A stretch of DNA of 64,000 nucleotides from Mantis religiosa (Eukaryota; Arthropoda; Insecta; Mantodea; Mantidae): NCBI GenBank assembly GCA_030765055.1, contig CM060947.1:218449271-218513270 (forward strand). Direction: 5' to 3'. The notes beneath the pieces were generated by a model, which saw only the letters and a program-made list of their open reading frames with translations, did no database searches and was not told the origin of the DNA. Shown here piece by piece: positions 20,274-31,994 of the stretch. The translations under genes and the position numbers were made by a program. Numbering within the stretch: the stretch's first letter is position 1; every line of letters starts with the position of its first letter.

Positions 20274-22420
20274 GGACTTGAAAATTGAATATTAATTCAT
20301 TTTCTCAGCATTCTTTTATTAATGACAGGTTCATAATAACAAAGGATGGAAATCAGAACCAAGAATATTAAACTACATGTATTATAATATTGCAATTAAT
20401 CTCCCAGAAAACAGCATATTAAATTCACATTGTGCAAATTACGCTTTTTATTGTAAAAAATTATTCAAGACAAACTAACTGAAACAGCTGCTAGAGCCCT
20501 CTCTAGTCACAAGCTAGGAAAATGAAACTGGAAGAAGTTTCACAAATATATTGTGACTCCCTCAGATTCGTATAATATTAGTTCCTTTAGTGAAAGCGTT
20601 ATCTATATTTATATGCAACACAAAGCTGTCTATTGCTCCCCTAGAAATAAGAACAAGTAACTAATGTAAAATACTACATGTGAATATTCTCTTGAGCACT
20701 GGATTTACAGTGTGGTGCAGACAAAGGGGAAGAAGAGAGAGCTAACACACTCTTGTTTCTGCAGTATAGTCAACCTAGAAAAATGCTATTCAGCCAAATA
20801 TGATAAGCTAAGATATGCGCCAAAGGTGTGAGATGTTTGGGGAACTAATTGAACTCCATCTGATAAGTTGTATGCTTATATATTTACTATATTAAGAAGC
20901 ACATAAAAGGAGAAAAAAAAAATATTACATCTATAAACACTCACTTGCTTTGTGATTCTTTGATTTCCAAGCCTGTTGTGTCAATTTCATCACTGGTATC
21001 CTCTGATTAATTATTTCATCAATTGCATTTTCTATTACACCATTGTTTCTCCAATATTGCATTTCCAGCTCTTGGAGTATCCTTCCCAATCTGTCACTTC
21101 TATAGCAACTTTCCGCAGTTTTGTAGCTCTTCAGTTAACATTACATCCTCTCAAAACATTATTTATTTTTGCCCACACCAGTTTAATTGCATTCAGATCA
21201 GTTATACAGAGGTATAACCAATAATAATGTGTCCCCTTTTGAGAGCCATAACATTCACAACATACATCTTGCTCTTGTATGTCTCGCTCTTAGATTTGTT
21301 GTAAACTGGTTATCTAATAATTAATCTCAAAGTTGCTCAAAATGAAACAGTGCAAGTGTGACAGCTTAGCATATTAGCCACTAGATGTCAGAGTGTATAG
21401 TGCATTTCATGTTTCAGAGTTGTCATCTCTGTATACAGAATTAGGCGAAACCTACCTAATGACGACTTGGGGCCCGAACACTCAAGAAATTGTGCACATA
21501 TAGTATTCATCAAGTATCATGTTGACTGAACTGGAAATAGGTGAAAAAATATGTCACAAATAAATGAATTCCAGTGAGCAAAATTTCTCTTTCCATGAGC
21601 TATTGATGTGATCATCTGGTATGATTCTCATTTTCTGAACCAATCTTAAGGCTTCCAAAGAAGCGTTAAAGCTAGGTGGGAAATGTTTATTTTGGAAATT
21701 ATGAACTTGCAATTTCACTTAACCATGCTGAAAATTCCTAACAGAGAAATTCTGAGAAATGTTCACTTCAATTTTAATAATGATAGATCCTCTGGCTTTC
21801 TTTCAATAATCTGTGCAATTAAAAATAGCGAAGGAAAAAAACATATTTTCTAATATCTGAATAACACACAATGTTGTCTTAGCATTGGAAATGCTATGTA
21901 CAGATTTACCAGTCACTTCGCACTGAGCAAGCACAGCTTTAAATTAAGAGAAAAGGCTGAATGCATTAACCTTATTTTCTTCCTTTATTTTTCAAAGAGA
22001 TTTGTTATTGGTATAAGCAACTACTCTTGGCTGCTGTACATTCTGACACAATCTTAATCCTTGACTACAATCTATTTTGCTTCATTCAGCAACCCACCAA
22101 TTACATTAATAGTAAATAGAAACCCAATCCTTTTAGAAGGCATATAATACCTCTCTACCTACGATAGGTAGGTGGAAAGGATAGAAATGTCTCAAGTACT
22201 CACAAAGCACAGAAACAAAACAGTTATTTTGGTGCTTACTCCAGGTATTAATAATGCCTTTCATTCATAGCTGCTCTTGCCAATATTGCAAGAATTAAAT
22301 GGATATTATATGCACAAAATTAATGTTTAATAAGAATAGTTTCACTTCTGTATCAAAACTTTTGGAATACATATTTAAGAGACTTTTATCTCCTAAACAG
22401 TTCCAGTAAACAATTAAGTA
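20274..22420. other. Intergenic stretch without recognised content
   Basis: AT-rich DNA downstream of QRSL1. Several ORFs of 64-82 codons overlap one another and carry no motif. Confidence 0.45.
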
Positions 22421-22556
22421 CAGGAGCATTTTTGGGACTGTCCCAGCCCCATCATCACCTGATCGACTGACCACTAACTTTACAGTTGGCCATCATGAGA
22501 TAGTGGTCGGTCATTGATCAACTAATGGGACAGGGACGCTCCCGAAAACTTTCCTG
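22421..22556. mobile_element. MITE-like hairpin, 136 bp
   Basis: The ends CAGGAGCATTTTTGGGACTG and its imperfect inverted partner (rc CAGGAAAGTTTTCGGGAGCG) continue inward through CCCAT and GAC.GACCACTA, so almost the whole stretch folds on itself. There is no coding capacity and no clear target duplication. Confidence 0.55.
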
Positions 22557-23099
22557 TTTTTAATAGTTGACGTGAGTGAAGTTTCAAGTTATGACTCAGT
22601 CTTTTATTACAAAATTAGCTTCACTTTTAAAAATATTTTAATCATAACAATTTTAATGTTTCAGTAAACTTAGAAGAAGCTTTAATTTCATTTACTAAGC
22701 TTTAGATCTGAACATGTTTTGAAAAAAATTCATTGTCAACTGATATCTGAAAGGATATCTTGGCAAAATGCAGCAGTTACTGGGAGTGAAGAATTAAGGA
22801 GGCTTTGGCCATTTCCTCCGAGAGGAGCACAATTAATCGTGATGCTGGATTTCAGTTCAGCTCCTCTTGGAAAACAGCCTTAAAAATGGAAATCCGTTGA
22901 TTTAAGTAGCACAGATCAATACAGCTTGATAATCTAGTTAAGTAGTTACGTTTTCTTTGACCCAATTAGTTTTCTATACTCACGCCATCTTCTGACCTGG
23001 TATTTAATTTACTGAAAACAGTCTTTTGTTCAGTAATGTGAATTTTGATAGTGTTTTGTCTTTGTTTATATTTGTGTTATATCCAGTGATTCATTTGTG
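22557..23099. other. Intergenic stretch without recognised content
   Basis: Nothing recognised. Confidence 0.4.
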
Positions 23100-23200
23100 G
23101 TTATAACATTTAATAAATATCCTGATGATGGGAGAGATGCACACTCCCAAAACATCAATTTCTAATTGTCTTTTCACCTGGCTTGCTTCCCGAGAACAAT
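23100..23200 (+). mobile_element. Possible PLE 3'-end relic
   Basis: CTGATGA at 23122-23128, a perfect 6-bp stem TGGGAG/CTCCCA (23129-23134, 23143-23148), then AAAAC instead of GAAAC, and GTC at 23168. The layout equals the hammerhead-like core at other PLE ends. No flanking 12-bp repeat was found, so the assignment is tentative. Confidence 0.4.
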
Positions 23201-24102
23201 TTGACCATCTGAAAGGAAATTCCCAATTCGTGTTGCTTATACTGCCATCTAGCATTCTAGTAAAGAACTTGTCACCTACTGGCAGAATTCCAAATTCATT
23301 ACTCATTAAAATGTCATCAATCCACTCACAATTATAATGTTACATTTCACTGTTTAAAACCACATCCAATAACTTGGCATGTCATGTTACAGCAAGTTTT
23401 GATATAGAAGTGAAACTAGAGAAATAAAAAATTTGAGTCAAAATATGCCACACCCTCTTAAAAAGTTAGCTATGATCATGTATGGAATTCGTAACCTGGA
23501 TCAAAACTGTCTTAAGACAGTTTTCTTGTAACATTTCTAGTTTAACAGTTTATTCTTACCTGTTGCTGCACCAGATATCCAACTTGCAGTCGACACCCAG
23601 AGAGATAAAACTTTTGAATAACAGCATGAGCTTTAGATAACTTTTCTGAAAATTGCAAGCCTGATGTACTACATTTAAAAGAATTTACATTGCTGCTAAT
23701 GAGAATTACAGGGAAAGTACTAGCATACAAGGTAAAGAGCAAAAACCGTAAAAATTTTGAACAAGCTATGAAACTTATATATCTAATAAAAGAAACAAAA
23801 ACTTTCATTTATATGTACAGAATAACGCAATAATTTTAAAGCATGTTCGGAGGATATAACTGATATTTTCTAATTGGGAAAGTATGTTCATAAATATTTT
23901 GTTAATGTGCTACAGAACATTCAACATTTTTCAAATGCTGTATCATATCAGGTTAAATGAAATTCTGCTGAATAGGTTGCTATTCATGTTTATTACAGGG
24001 CATTAGGAAAGTCTTGAAGTGAGAGTAGCAGAATATTTTTAATTTTAAACAATACAATGCAAAACTTGCTGGTGAATCTTGATTTAATAAAATAAATAAA
24101 TA
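23201..24102. other. Intergenic stretch without recognised content
   Basis: Nothing recognised. Confidence 0.4.
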
Positions 24103-24383
24103 AATTAATAATAATAATAATAATAATAATGATAATCATAATGATAATAATAATGATAATGATAATAATAATGATAATAATGATAATAGTGATAATACTG
24201 ATAATGATAATAATGATGATAATAATAATGATAATAATGATGATAATAATAATGATAATAATAATAATGATGATGATAATAATAATGATAATAATAATAA
24301 TAATAATGATAATAATAATGATAATAATAATAATAATGATAATAATAATAATAATGATGATGATGATGATAATGATGATAATC

Positions 24384-24461
<78 letters not shown>
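24103..24461 (+). repeat. (AAT/GAT)n microsatellite, about 360 bp
   Basis: Trinucleotide array of AAT with interspersed GAT; the 3' third (after 24383) is pure AAT. Open frames of 112-130 codons on both strands are artefacts of the repeat. Confidence 0.97.
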
Positions 24462-24860
24462 GCCTAAGAAGGGCAAAGGCCTCCTGCAACAGGGTAGCTC
24501 TGTTTCACTAATACAGTGAGCTACTCCACATTAGGTTGTGTCTAGCGTGTCTGGTTTGAGTTGATTTCACTGTCACTGAGTCAACTTGGGATGTTTGTGG
24601 GCTGGCACTGTCTTCATTTTGTAGTAGACTTCCATTTGATTTAATTACATGGCAGTAAATCTGTGTTCTGAAGCAGGTCAACCCTTGAACTATCTACAAT
24701 ACATGTTACTGTCAATAACACAAGCAAATACTATTATTGTAAATAAATAATAAATTAAATTAATAATATTGTAAGTAAGATTTTGGTAATTTTTATTCCA
24801 TTAAAAAGCTTCTAGAAATGTTAAAATAAGAACCAAACAAGTGCATCAGTGTTTATGAAA

Positions 24861-25610
24861 GATGTTCAAAATGGCAGCCTTGAACTACGAGCATAGCTGA
24901 TAGCATTATAGAAATGATTACAGAGTTCTTTCAAAATAACCTGACATCACGAATAGCATCAAATGCCACAAATATTCCGGTCATGAGCTTCTCTTTATTA
25001 TTAAACAGGCATCTCATACACAAGCTGAACATGTCCCCCAAAGGAAAATATCCAAAGAGGTTAGAGTTGATGAATATGCTGGGCACGATATTGGTACTTC
25101 TCTACTGATGCAGCACTCAGGATGTGTTACACTTAGGATATCCCTTACATCACTAATGTGCAGGTGCCCCATTGCCTCAGAACCACGTTAATTGGAATAT
25201 CACTAAAGGAACATCTTCCAGAAGTTCTGTAGGTAAATGTGGCCTGTCAAGCATGGAGGAATAGAGCCCTATGAGTTTGTCATTCACAAAATCAGGCTAA
25301 ATGTTTACTGCAAACAGTGTTGGTAGTTTGTAACTAATAGCTCTAGTGTTTTCCTGCATCTAAAGGTTACTTACGTGTGTTAAACATGCGCTCTTGTGTA
25401 AAGACCTTCTCATCCGTCCACAATATGGTTTGCTTGGTTGATCAATGTGGCTATGAACAGGGTTGAAAGTCATCTGACCCCAGCACTTGAACTTGGGTAA
25501 GATGATATTTATGTAATTGCTGTTCACGTAGAATTCTAGTAACTTAAGAGTGGTATGTACTACTGCTCTATGTTTGTGTATGAAGAATAATGGACCGGTC
25601 AAGAACCTCC
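24861..25610 (-). pseudogene. Mariner/IS630-like DDE transposase pseudogene
   Basis: Read on the minus strand with frameshifts and stops: LREQQLHKYHLTQVQVLGSD (25560-25480), ILWTDEKVFTQERMFNTR with the first catalytic Asp of the DDE triad (about 25425-25370), NDKLIGLYSSMLDRPHLP ... LLEDVPLVIF (25300-25200), GNGAPAH (second Asp region, Asp lost), and a C-terminus ending VVQGCHFEHLS near 24862. The order matches a transposase family common in insects. It is dead: stops, a degraded second catalytic position, and no intact third. Confidence 0.75.
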
Positions 25611-25639
25611 TCTTCTGGAGCTACTGCTCTTATATTTCT

Positions 25640-26418
25640 TAAAGGAACGCTTTCTTATGCAAATGGGAAGGATCTTGAACACAAAAGGTAAGGGAACTGA
25701 TGGAACAGATAGGTATGGGACATGTTTGGAGGAATGGGGAGTATTGTTATAAAGACTATTGGAAACAAGTAGAATCAAGATTATAAGATATTGATAAGTT
25801 ATTTTTACTAGTATAAGAGAGAAAGGCTCTTTAAGGATATATAGGTAATTAAAAGTAGTGTGGGGGAGGGAAAAGTACATAGATAAGTGTAATAAGCTAT
25901 GGTGAGAAGGATTTGATTGGGCAAGGACAGGAGTTACAAATCTGAAAGGTATTATGTATGATAAGGAAAAAGGGAAATATCCAATGTGTGGAGATGATAC
26001 GGACTAGCACGGTACAATATATTGCAAACAAAGGTATGGAAAGAAAAAATTTGGCAACAAAAGTGAAACAATTTTAAGGAAGGGGGAGAGGTACTATTCA
26101 TCACGAAAATATTGACTGCAAAAGGAGAAAATAATGTAAGAAATATAGGCGATTATTTGGGTAAAGTCAGAGAGAAATAATTAACTAACAAGGTTAGAGA
26201 AATGGGAACTACAGATGAAAGAGAATAGATGGTCATCAATACATGGAAAACCAAGGGTTGTTTGTATTGAGACCACAATTTAGGGCAAGCAGTTAGGAAG
26301 GGTAATATTGGATGTGAACAAGATGTCTGTCATTATGTATTAGGAATGTGTAAATAGCATTGCATTAATGAATTTATGTATAAGAAAGATGAGAAATAAA
26401 TATTCTATTCTATTCTAT
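25640..26418 (+). pseudogene. Possible LINE 3' part ending in (ATTCT)n
   Basis: A purine-rich stretch with a broken reading including GKYPMCGDDTD (CxxC/D motif typical after LINE RNase H) near 25973, running to AATAAATATTCTATTCTATT. A short pentamer tail of that kind is typical of several insect non-LTR clades. Weak evidence. The tail is where two PLEs later inserted. Confidence 0.4.
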
Positions 26419-26659
26419 TTGAAAGTAATGAGTCAGTAATTCAAACATAAACATCACTTAAATTATCCTTACTTGGATATGTTTCGGAGAACGGTTTGTC
26501 CCCATCGTCAGTAGTTATCCGACTACTGATGGGGACAAACCGTTCTCCAAAACATGTCCAAGTAAGGATAATATAAGTGATGTTTGTGTTTGAATTACCA
26601 ACTCATTAGTTTCAAATGTTAAATACATCACTGTTTCTAACCTTTCGCTTCAAATAATA
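26419..26659. mobile_element. PLE fold-back insertion, 241 bp, 12-bp TSD in (ATTCT)n
   Basis: Arms 26419-26511 and 26524-26622 are inverted copies. It is flanked by ATTCTATTCTAT at 26407-26418 and 26660-26671. The minus-strand arm has an intact hammerhead-like core (CTGACGA 26511-26505, GAAAC 26485-26481, GTA 26472-26470); the plus arm is decayed (CTGATGG, CAAAAC). Confidence 0.75.
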
Positions 26660-26728
26660 ATTCTATTCTATTAATTATTAAATTTTAGATGAGTCGCATT
26701 TTTTAACACATTTGCTTCACTTTCGTAC

Positions 26729-27229
26729 CTATTTTGAGGACATGTTTCGCAAATCTTCGCTTGCATCTACGGCTCTTGTGCGACTGACGCTAGATCCAGC
26801 GGTGTGGGTAATTCTGGGGTTGTTGCTGCCATCTGTTGATTTAGTGATGAACTGAAAAGTGGGATTCTCTTCTAGCGGGATTTCAAAGTTCATTAGTTGG
26901 TTTTTATGTTTTTCTATGTATATCCTCTCCCATATGACGAGTTCACTATGTTTTTGTACGTATTTTAGTAATTCTGTGCTATCTTCAATTTCATGATTTT
27001 CAGACCAGAAATGAGCTGCTATTGCGGACTTATCAATATTTTTGTATCTTAAGTGCCTGAAGTGTTCTTTCTTTCTAGTGCCTATGTTCCTTTTTGTCCT
27101 TCCTATGTAAATTTTTTCACAGTCTTTACACTTAATTTTGTAAATGCCTGACTTTTCCTCTGGTTTTATCTTATCAGTATTATTACTGTGAAGTAGGTTT
27201 TTAATGTTGTAATTGTTTTTTGGTGCCAA
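26729..27229 (-). pseudogene. Inverted copy of the PLE endonuclease half
   Basis: Open for 166 codons on the minus strand: APKNNYNIKNLLHSNNTDKI, GIYKIKCKDCEKIYIGRTKR, YVQKHSELVIWERIY, ending NMSSK. It is almost identical to 28063-28553 and keeps the HSE residues the other arm has lost, so it is the less damaged copy. Confidence 0.9.
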
Positions 27230-27256
27230 TGTTATATTGTATTTCTTGAATATTTT

Positions 27257-28553
27257 TTGGAACTTTTTTGTGTCCCTAGCATTCCATTAGACAAACTTTT
27301 GATTCAACTGAAAAAATGGCTAAATTCTATAAACCTGGATGCCAATGCAATAGAAGAATATGTGGCAATGACTGAATTATGTATACATCAAAATTATTTT
27401 GTGTTCGATGGAAAATATTACAAACAAATTTCAGGACTAGCTATGGGAAGCCCGCTATCACCATTTTTGGCCAATCTATACATGAGCTTTTTCGAAACAC
27501 ATTACTAAAGCCTTCCCTCATATGTTTAAAACATGGTACAGATACGTAGACGACATCTTTGCAATAGTGCCCTACAAACTAATAGATGATGCTTTGAAAC
27601 TACTCAACCTGCAAGAACCCAGCATACAATTCACAGTAGAAACTGAAGAGGACTGTACTCTACCTTTTTTAGACCTTAAAATCAAAAAAGGCAATGAAAA
27701 ACTAGAATTTGGCATTCATAGAAAAGCAACACACACAGATAATTACATCAAAGCAAATAGTTTCAACCCAATTCCACACAAACATGCAACCATCAACAGT
27801 CTGACACACAGATTAGTAAATCTACCTCTCAGCCAGCAAGAATATCAAAACGAATACCATCAAATCTTAAAAACTGCAATTAAAAATGGATATGGAAAAA
27901 ACCTTGTAGATAAAAAACTAAAATTATTCAAACTTCAAAAGAAATTAAAACAGATCACAGCTCTCACACCAATAAAACAAGAAACTAGATTTGCTAAATT
28001 TACTTACCACCCCTGGGCCACAAAAAAGTTCCAAAAAATATTCAAGAAATACAATATAACATTGGCACCAAAAAACAATTACAACATTAAAAACCTACTT
28101 CACAGTAATAATACTGATAAGATAAAACCAGAGGAAAAGTCAGGCATTTACAAAATTAAGTGTAAAGACTGTGAAAAAATTTACATAGGAAGGACAAAAA
28201 GGAACATAGGCACTAGAAAGAAAGAACACTTCAGGCACTTAAGATACAAAAATATTGATAAGTCCGCAATAGCAGCTCATTTCTGGTCTGAAAATCATGA
28301 AATTGAAGATAGCACAGAATTACTAAAATACGTACAAAAACTCGTCATATGGGAGAGGATATACATAGAAAAACATAAAAACCAACTAATGAACTTTGAA
28401 ATCCCGCTAGAAGAGAATCCCACTTTTCAGTTCATCACTAAATCAACAGATGGCAGCAACAACCCCAGAATTACCCACACCGCTGGATCTAGCGTCAGTC
28501 GCACAAGAGCCGTAGATGCAAGCGAAGATTTGCGAAACATGTCCTCAAAATAG
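27257..28553 (+). pseudogene. PLE reverse transcriptase plus GIY-YIG endonuclease, 5'-truncated, one frameshift
   Basis: Reads from SIPLDKLLIQLKKWLNSI through GLAMGSPLSPFLANLYMSFFE, frameshift at about 27508, then MFKTWYRYVDDIFAIV, the thumb-like LDLKI..KLEFGIHRKATHTD and LTHRLVNLPLS, then GIY-YIG and a tail ending VDASEDLRNMSSK. PLE proteins combine RT and a GIY-YIG nuclease for target-primed reverse transcription. About one third of the N-terminus is missing relative to full-length PLE ORFs (typically 700-800 residues or more). Confidence 0.9.
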
Positions 28554-28660
28554 GTACGAAAGTGAAGCAGATGTGTTAAAAAATGCGACTCATCTAAAAT
28601 TTAATAATTTTTCGCTTCACTGTGGTGTTCCAATACAGTTGAATCTCGATTCTATTCTAT

Positions 28661-30657
28661 ATTTCTTTGGACTAAGGCGATGATGTGCTTATTTTTGAAC
28701 ATCCTTGTTTCTCAGTCATTAATGTATGGCAGTAAAAGTGCTGTGATGAAGCACATTTCTCCTTGGATAAAGCTCACCATAAAGTTCTGATGCCCTTTTC
28801 ATATTTTTCCAAGCAGTACCATAAATGTAATGCATATCTGCATAAGTAAACTGGAACATTTTTATAACAGGCTGTAAAAATGGAAGTCCTTTCAGTAAAC
28901 AGTTTACTTTAGTATATGCTATTTTTAAAAGATGCAACCATGACAGTGAATTCAATATAAGAAAAGTGCTTAGTATCTAACTGCTAAAGTGTCTGATATG
29001 GCCAAAGCTAGATATTTCATGTACTTATTTTATATTGTACATGAGCAAGTTGATGGAAATATAAAAAAAGTAGAATTATAACAGTGGCAATTCACAGTAA
29101 ATAAGAGTCCAATTTTCTAGAGAGTGAAACTCTTCTATCTGAAAGGCACTGTAGTATCAAGTTTTCTCTAAATTTTTTAAGAGAAATACAGTGCCATTTT
29201 ATGGCAAGAACAGAGACTGCATGTAAGCATCCTGTGTACACATGGTCCACGGCCTTGTCATAAAATAATGGCATTACACTTGATAGAGCTGCATTGCTAA
29301 TGATGCCTCTTCATGAGAAAATGTCCAAAAAGCACTTTAACAGTTGCTTTGTACTGATCACATTACTATAACAGTTACAAAAGTAGCAATGGCAGAAGGT
29401 AATAGTTGCAAACATGAAAAAATTGAAGTAATGGTTGCAAAATTGATTAGTTAAAAGTAAGTTACAAAAAGTAACACAATTAAACTAGAGTTGTTTATAT
29501 GTAGTCGTAATAGGAATTACCTGTTAATTATAGGTATGGTACTGCACTGCTTCTTTAAATTCTGATGTATTAGTTTCCAAGAAGATCTTGAACATTTCAT
29601 TGCCAGGAAAGCTTCAGATCTTATTTAGCTCACTAATTGTTCGGTCCTGGTCAAGGTCAATTAAATTTTGAGTGAGCTTAAAATTAATACTTTATCAATT
29701 ACTACCTCTGTAATTAAGACAGTTACATTGTTTTCAGTTAAAGAGAAAATTCCCATGAATTCCAATGTGTGCTTGTAATATCACACAACTTATTTCTTTT
29801 TGGAGAATGACTTACTAAATCTGTAGGAGAACCTTACTAAATATTACCAATTATATTTTCTTTACTAAAATAATGCACTAATAAATTGATGGTGCAATTG
29901 CTAAATCACTGATGCAAGCTATGACTCTGTAGAAGTGTAGTAGCCATACACTGACCAAGTGTTTTGCACATCCATAGAAAATGGAATGATGAGGTCGGAT
30001 ATTTTCCTTCCACTAGTAGTTCCCAAACCCTCTTATAATTAAAAGTGAGGTAAGCATCACAATGTAGATGCATAAAGAAAACTGAAAAGCTAACGTAAGA
30101 GAGATATCATACCAATAAAATCTTATATATAATTATGCAGATTACACACATCTCAAAATGTAGTGAACATAAAATAGTAAATGTTCTGCAGAATAATGTA
30201 TGTCAGCATCTGTCACATGGTTGCTGATAATCCCAAGGTCATATGCAACTGAGCTAAACATTGGATTAAAGCATGCTGCACCTCAATGAGTACAAGGTCA
30301 GAAGAAAATAAGGCACTGACTAAAACGACAATGGCAGAGACATAATTTAGCTAAAATTACCTCCTCGAAGGAGGTATATGGGATACTACAAATGAAAAGG
30401 AACAATGCTCATCGCTCCAGAATGATTTGAACAGAATGTAAAACAGCATTAAACTCAACATAAGAAACACTAGAGCTAAAAGGTTTTAGCAGCAGCGTCT
30501 TTGGTCTCATTCTAACAACTGACAGGTCAAAAATCCCACACACAGGATCTGATGCTAGGACTGGTAAGTATATTTTTAATGTAAAATGGAATTAGCAAAT
30601 ATGTAAATATGAAGATTTTCAAACTATTATTTTACAAAACATTGTGAAATAAGAAAC
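28661..30657. other. Intergenic stretch without recognised content
   Basis: About 2 kb of AT-rich DNA. ORFs of 60-78 codons on the minus strand (28719-28955, 29092-29274) have no recognisable motif. Confidence 0.45.
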
Positions 30658-30669
30658 ACATTTATAACT

Positions 30670-30765
30670 ATATCAAGATTTAACTGTATTGGAACACCAC
30701 AATGAAGCGAAATAATTATTAATTTTTAGATGAGTCGTATTTATTACACATCTAAAAATTAATAA
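30670..30765. mobile_element. Mini-PLE, 96 bp, 12-bp TSD
   Basis: Left end AAGATTTAACTGTATTGGAA and right end CATCTAAAAATTAATAA are the two termini of the 26672/55440/60965 PLE family; everything else is deleted. A 15-bp stem (ATTAATTTTTAGATG / CATCTAAAAATTAAT) remains. Flanked by ACATTTATAACT (30658-30669 and 30766-30777). Confidence 0.8.
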
Positions 30766-30945
30766 ACATTTATAACTGTTATTTCTCATCCTCATTAAAC
30801 ACTTTATTCTTCTTTTTTTTTATGGCCACCATTAACTTCCAATAGGGCTTTTAACTTAGAAATTTAATGGTGTTAGTATTTGAACTGCAATTTTTGTTAA
30901 TGTTGGCTATTAATATTTTTTGTTACAATTAAAAAACCCTATATT

Positions 30946-31130
30946 CATACTTCCAGAACTCTGAAGAATAGGGAATGATGCTGGTTGAAGAAGAATTCTC
31001 TGACAGCCTATAGCTGTTAGCATGCTAATCTTCAAATCCAGAGGTTCTGGATTCGATTCCCAGCTAGAGGGTGGGAAGTTTTCTTTAGTCAGCATCATTC
31101 CCCATCCTCCCCAGAGTCTGGAAATATGAA
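30946..31130 (+). mobile_element. tRNA-like repeat with inverted flanks
   Basis: The core has an A-box-like TAGCTGTTAGCATG and a B box GGATTCGATTCCC (about 31010-31066). The outer 40 bases on each side (ATTCATACTTCCAGA..CTCT ... GGGAATGATGCTG and its inverse) pair. Probably a SINE head in a fold-back context rather than a functional tRNA gene: no acceptor stem is formed. Confidence 0.5.
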
Positions 31131-31507
31131 TGAGAATCTGAATGTATGTGTCAGTTTAATGTAATAGCCATAAGTAATACGAACCCAAATATTAACACTA
31201 TTGTATTAGAATGATTATTGCTGTTGAGCAATTATTACAAAGGTAAAAAGCTGAGATGTTAAAGATCGCATATACATTCTGTCAAGAAAGAACCGGGCAT
31301 TGATCATGTAAAAACCCTGCTTAAAGAGGGATTCAAAATTATTGTTGTCACTAAGTTGGTACAATGTCCTCTATACACACGCAGAGTTAGATTATAACCA
31401 ATCATCTAGTTTGTTTACAGTGTGCCATTTTATTAGTTCATCTCCAAGGTGTTCTGCAATTTTATGATGGATAAAAATACTGAACAAAGAATCTGTCTTA
31501 AATTTTG
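31131..31507. other. Intergenic stretch without recognised content
   Basis: Nothing recognised. Confidence 0.4.
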
Positions 31508-31850
31508 TTCTGCAACCAAGCAGGATGGCTCAGGCAATTTTGTCTCTGGCCTGCATTTGGGAGGCCCAGATTCAATTCCTGTGGCCAACCTACCTGACCC
31601 ACGGGTTTTTTCCCGGGTTACCCGAATTTCCTGTCCTTCCATTTCATTCCTTCCATGTCATCCCCCATTATCAGTTCACATCATTTCTCATCCAGTGGTC
31701 TCTTTCAGGGTAGAAGTGTCAGCGGATGTCTTGTTGCCTTGGGTCAGCTGCCCTCTGTATCCTCTCACCTCATCCTTTCTCCCGGGACTTGGGGCTTAGG
31801 TACAATAAACCACAGGTTTTGGTGCCAAATCCTCTCTATTGTAATCCTAA
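31508..31850 (+). mobile_element. tRNA-derived SINE, type C
   Basis: The head has A box GATGGCTCAGGC and B box AGATTCAATTCCTG, then a C/T-rich body with TTTTTTCCCGGGTTACCCG and CCTTCCATTTCATTCCTTCC. No relation to types A or B. ORFs of 62-116 codons here are by-products of the low-stop, pyrimidine-rich body. Confidence 0.7.
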
Positions 31851-31994
31851 TACTTGCTCTGCAAATGGTATTTCATATGCCAAGAGGCTGAAAATGCTAC
31901 AGAGGGCGTATGATATCAATGTATATGAGTGGTACAGTGATTCAAAAGTGATCGAGTTCTGGAGGAAAATTTGCCTCACTCTGGTCGGTCATTA

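Larger units (their letters stand above)
26672..28648 (+). mobile_element. Penelope-like element with inverted second 3' end, 1,977 bp
   Basis: The youngest PLE in the window. The plus strand carries a 5'-truncated ORF: finger/palm motifs ISGLAMGSPLSPFLANLYM, catalytic YRYVDD (27541-27558), and the C-terminal GIY-YIG endonuclease (SGIYKIKCKDC ... KIYIGRTKRN) with a CxxC pair just before YIG. One frameshift separates 27257-27508 from 27522-28553. 26690-27229 repeats the endonuclease half on the minus strand, so the element is a giant hairpin with arms of about 590 bp. The arms are nearly identical except for a 9-base gap (plus copy lacks HSE at about 28340). It is flanked by ATTCTATTCTAT at 26660-26671 and 28649-28660. 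The start of the reverse-transcriptase domain is absent. Confidence 0.92.

Noticed and set aside
24103..24476. Long ORFs of poly-Ile, poly-Tyr/His and poly-Met/Ile
   Set aside because: They come from the AAT/GAT microsatellite read in different frames on both strands; no protein signal.
28525..28560. Hammerhead core in the main PLE family (GCGAAGATTTGCGAAACATG)
   Set aside because: GAAAC and a later GTA exist but CTGANGA is missing and no stem II fits; the motif is decayed or absent in this family.
31003..31075. Functional tRNA gene
   Set aside because: A and B boxes are present but no cloverleaf with a 7-bp acceptor stem; it sits inside an inverted-repeat element.
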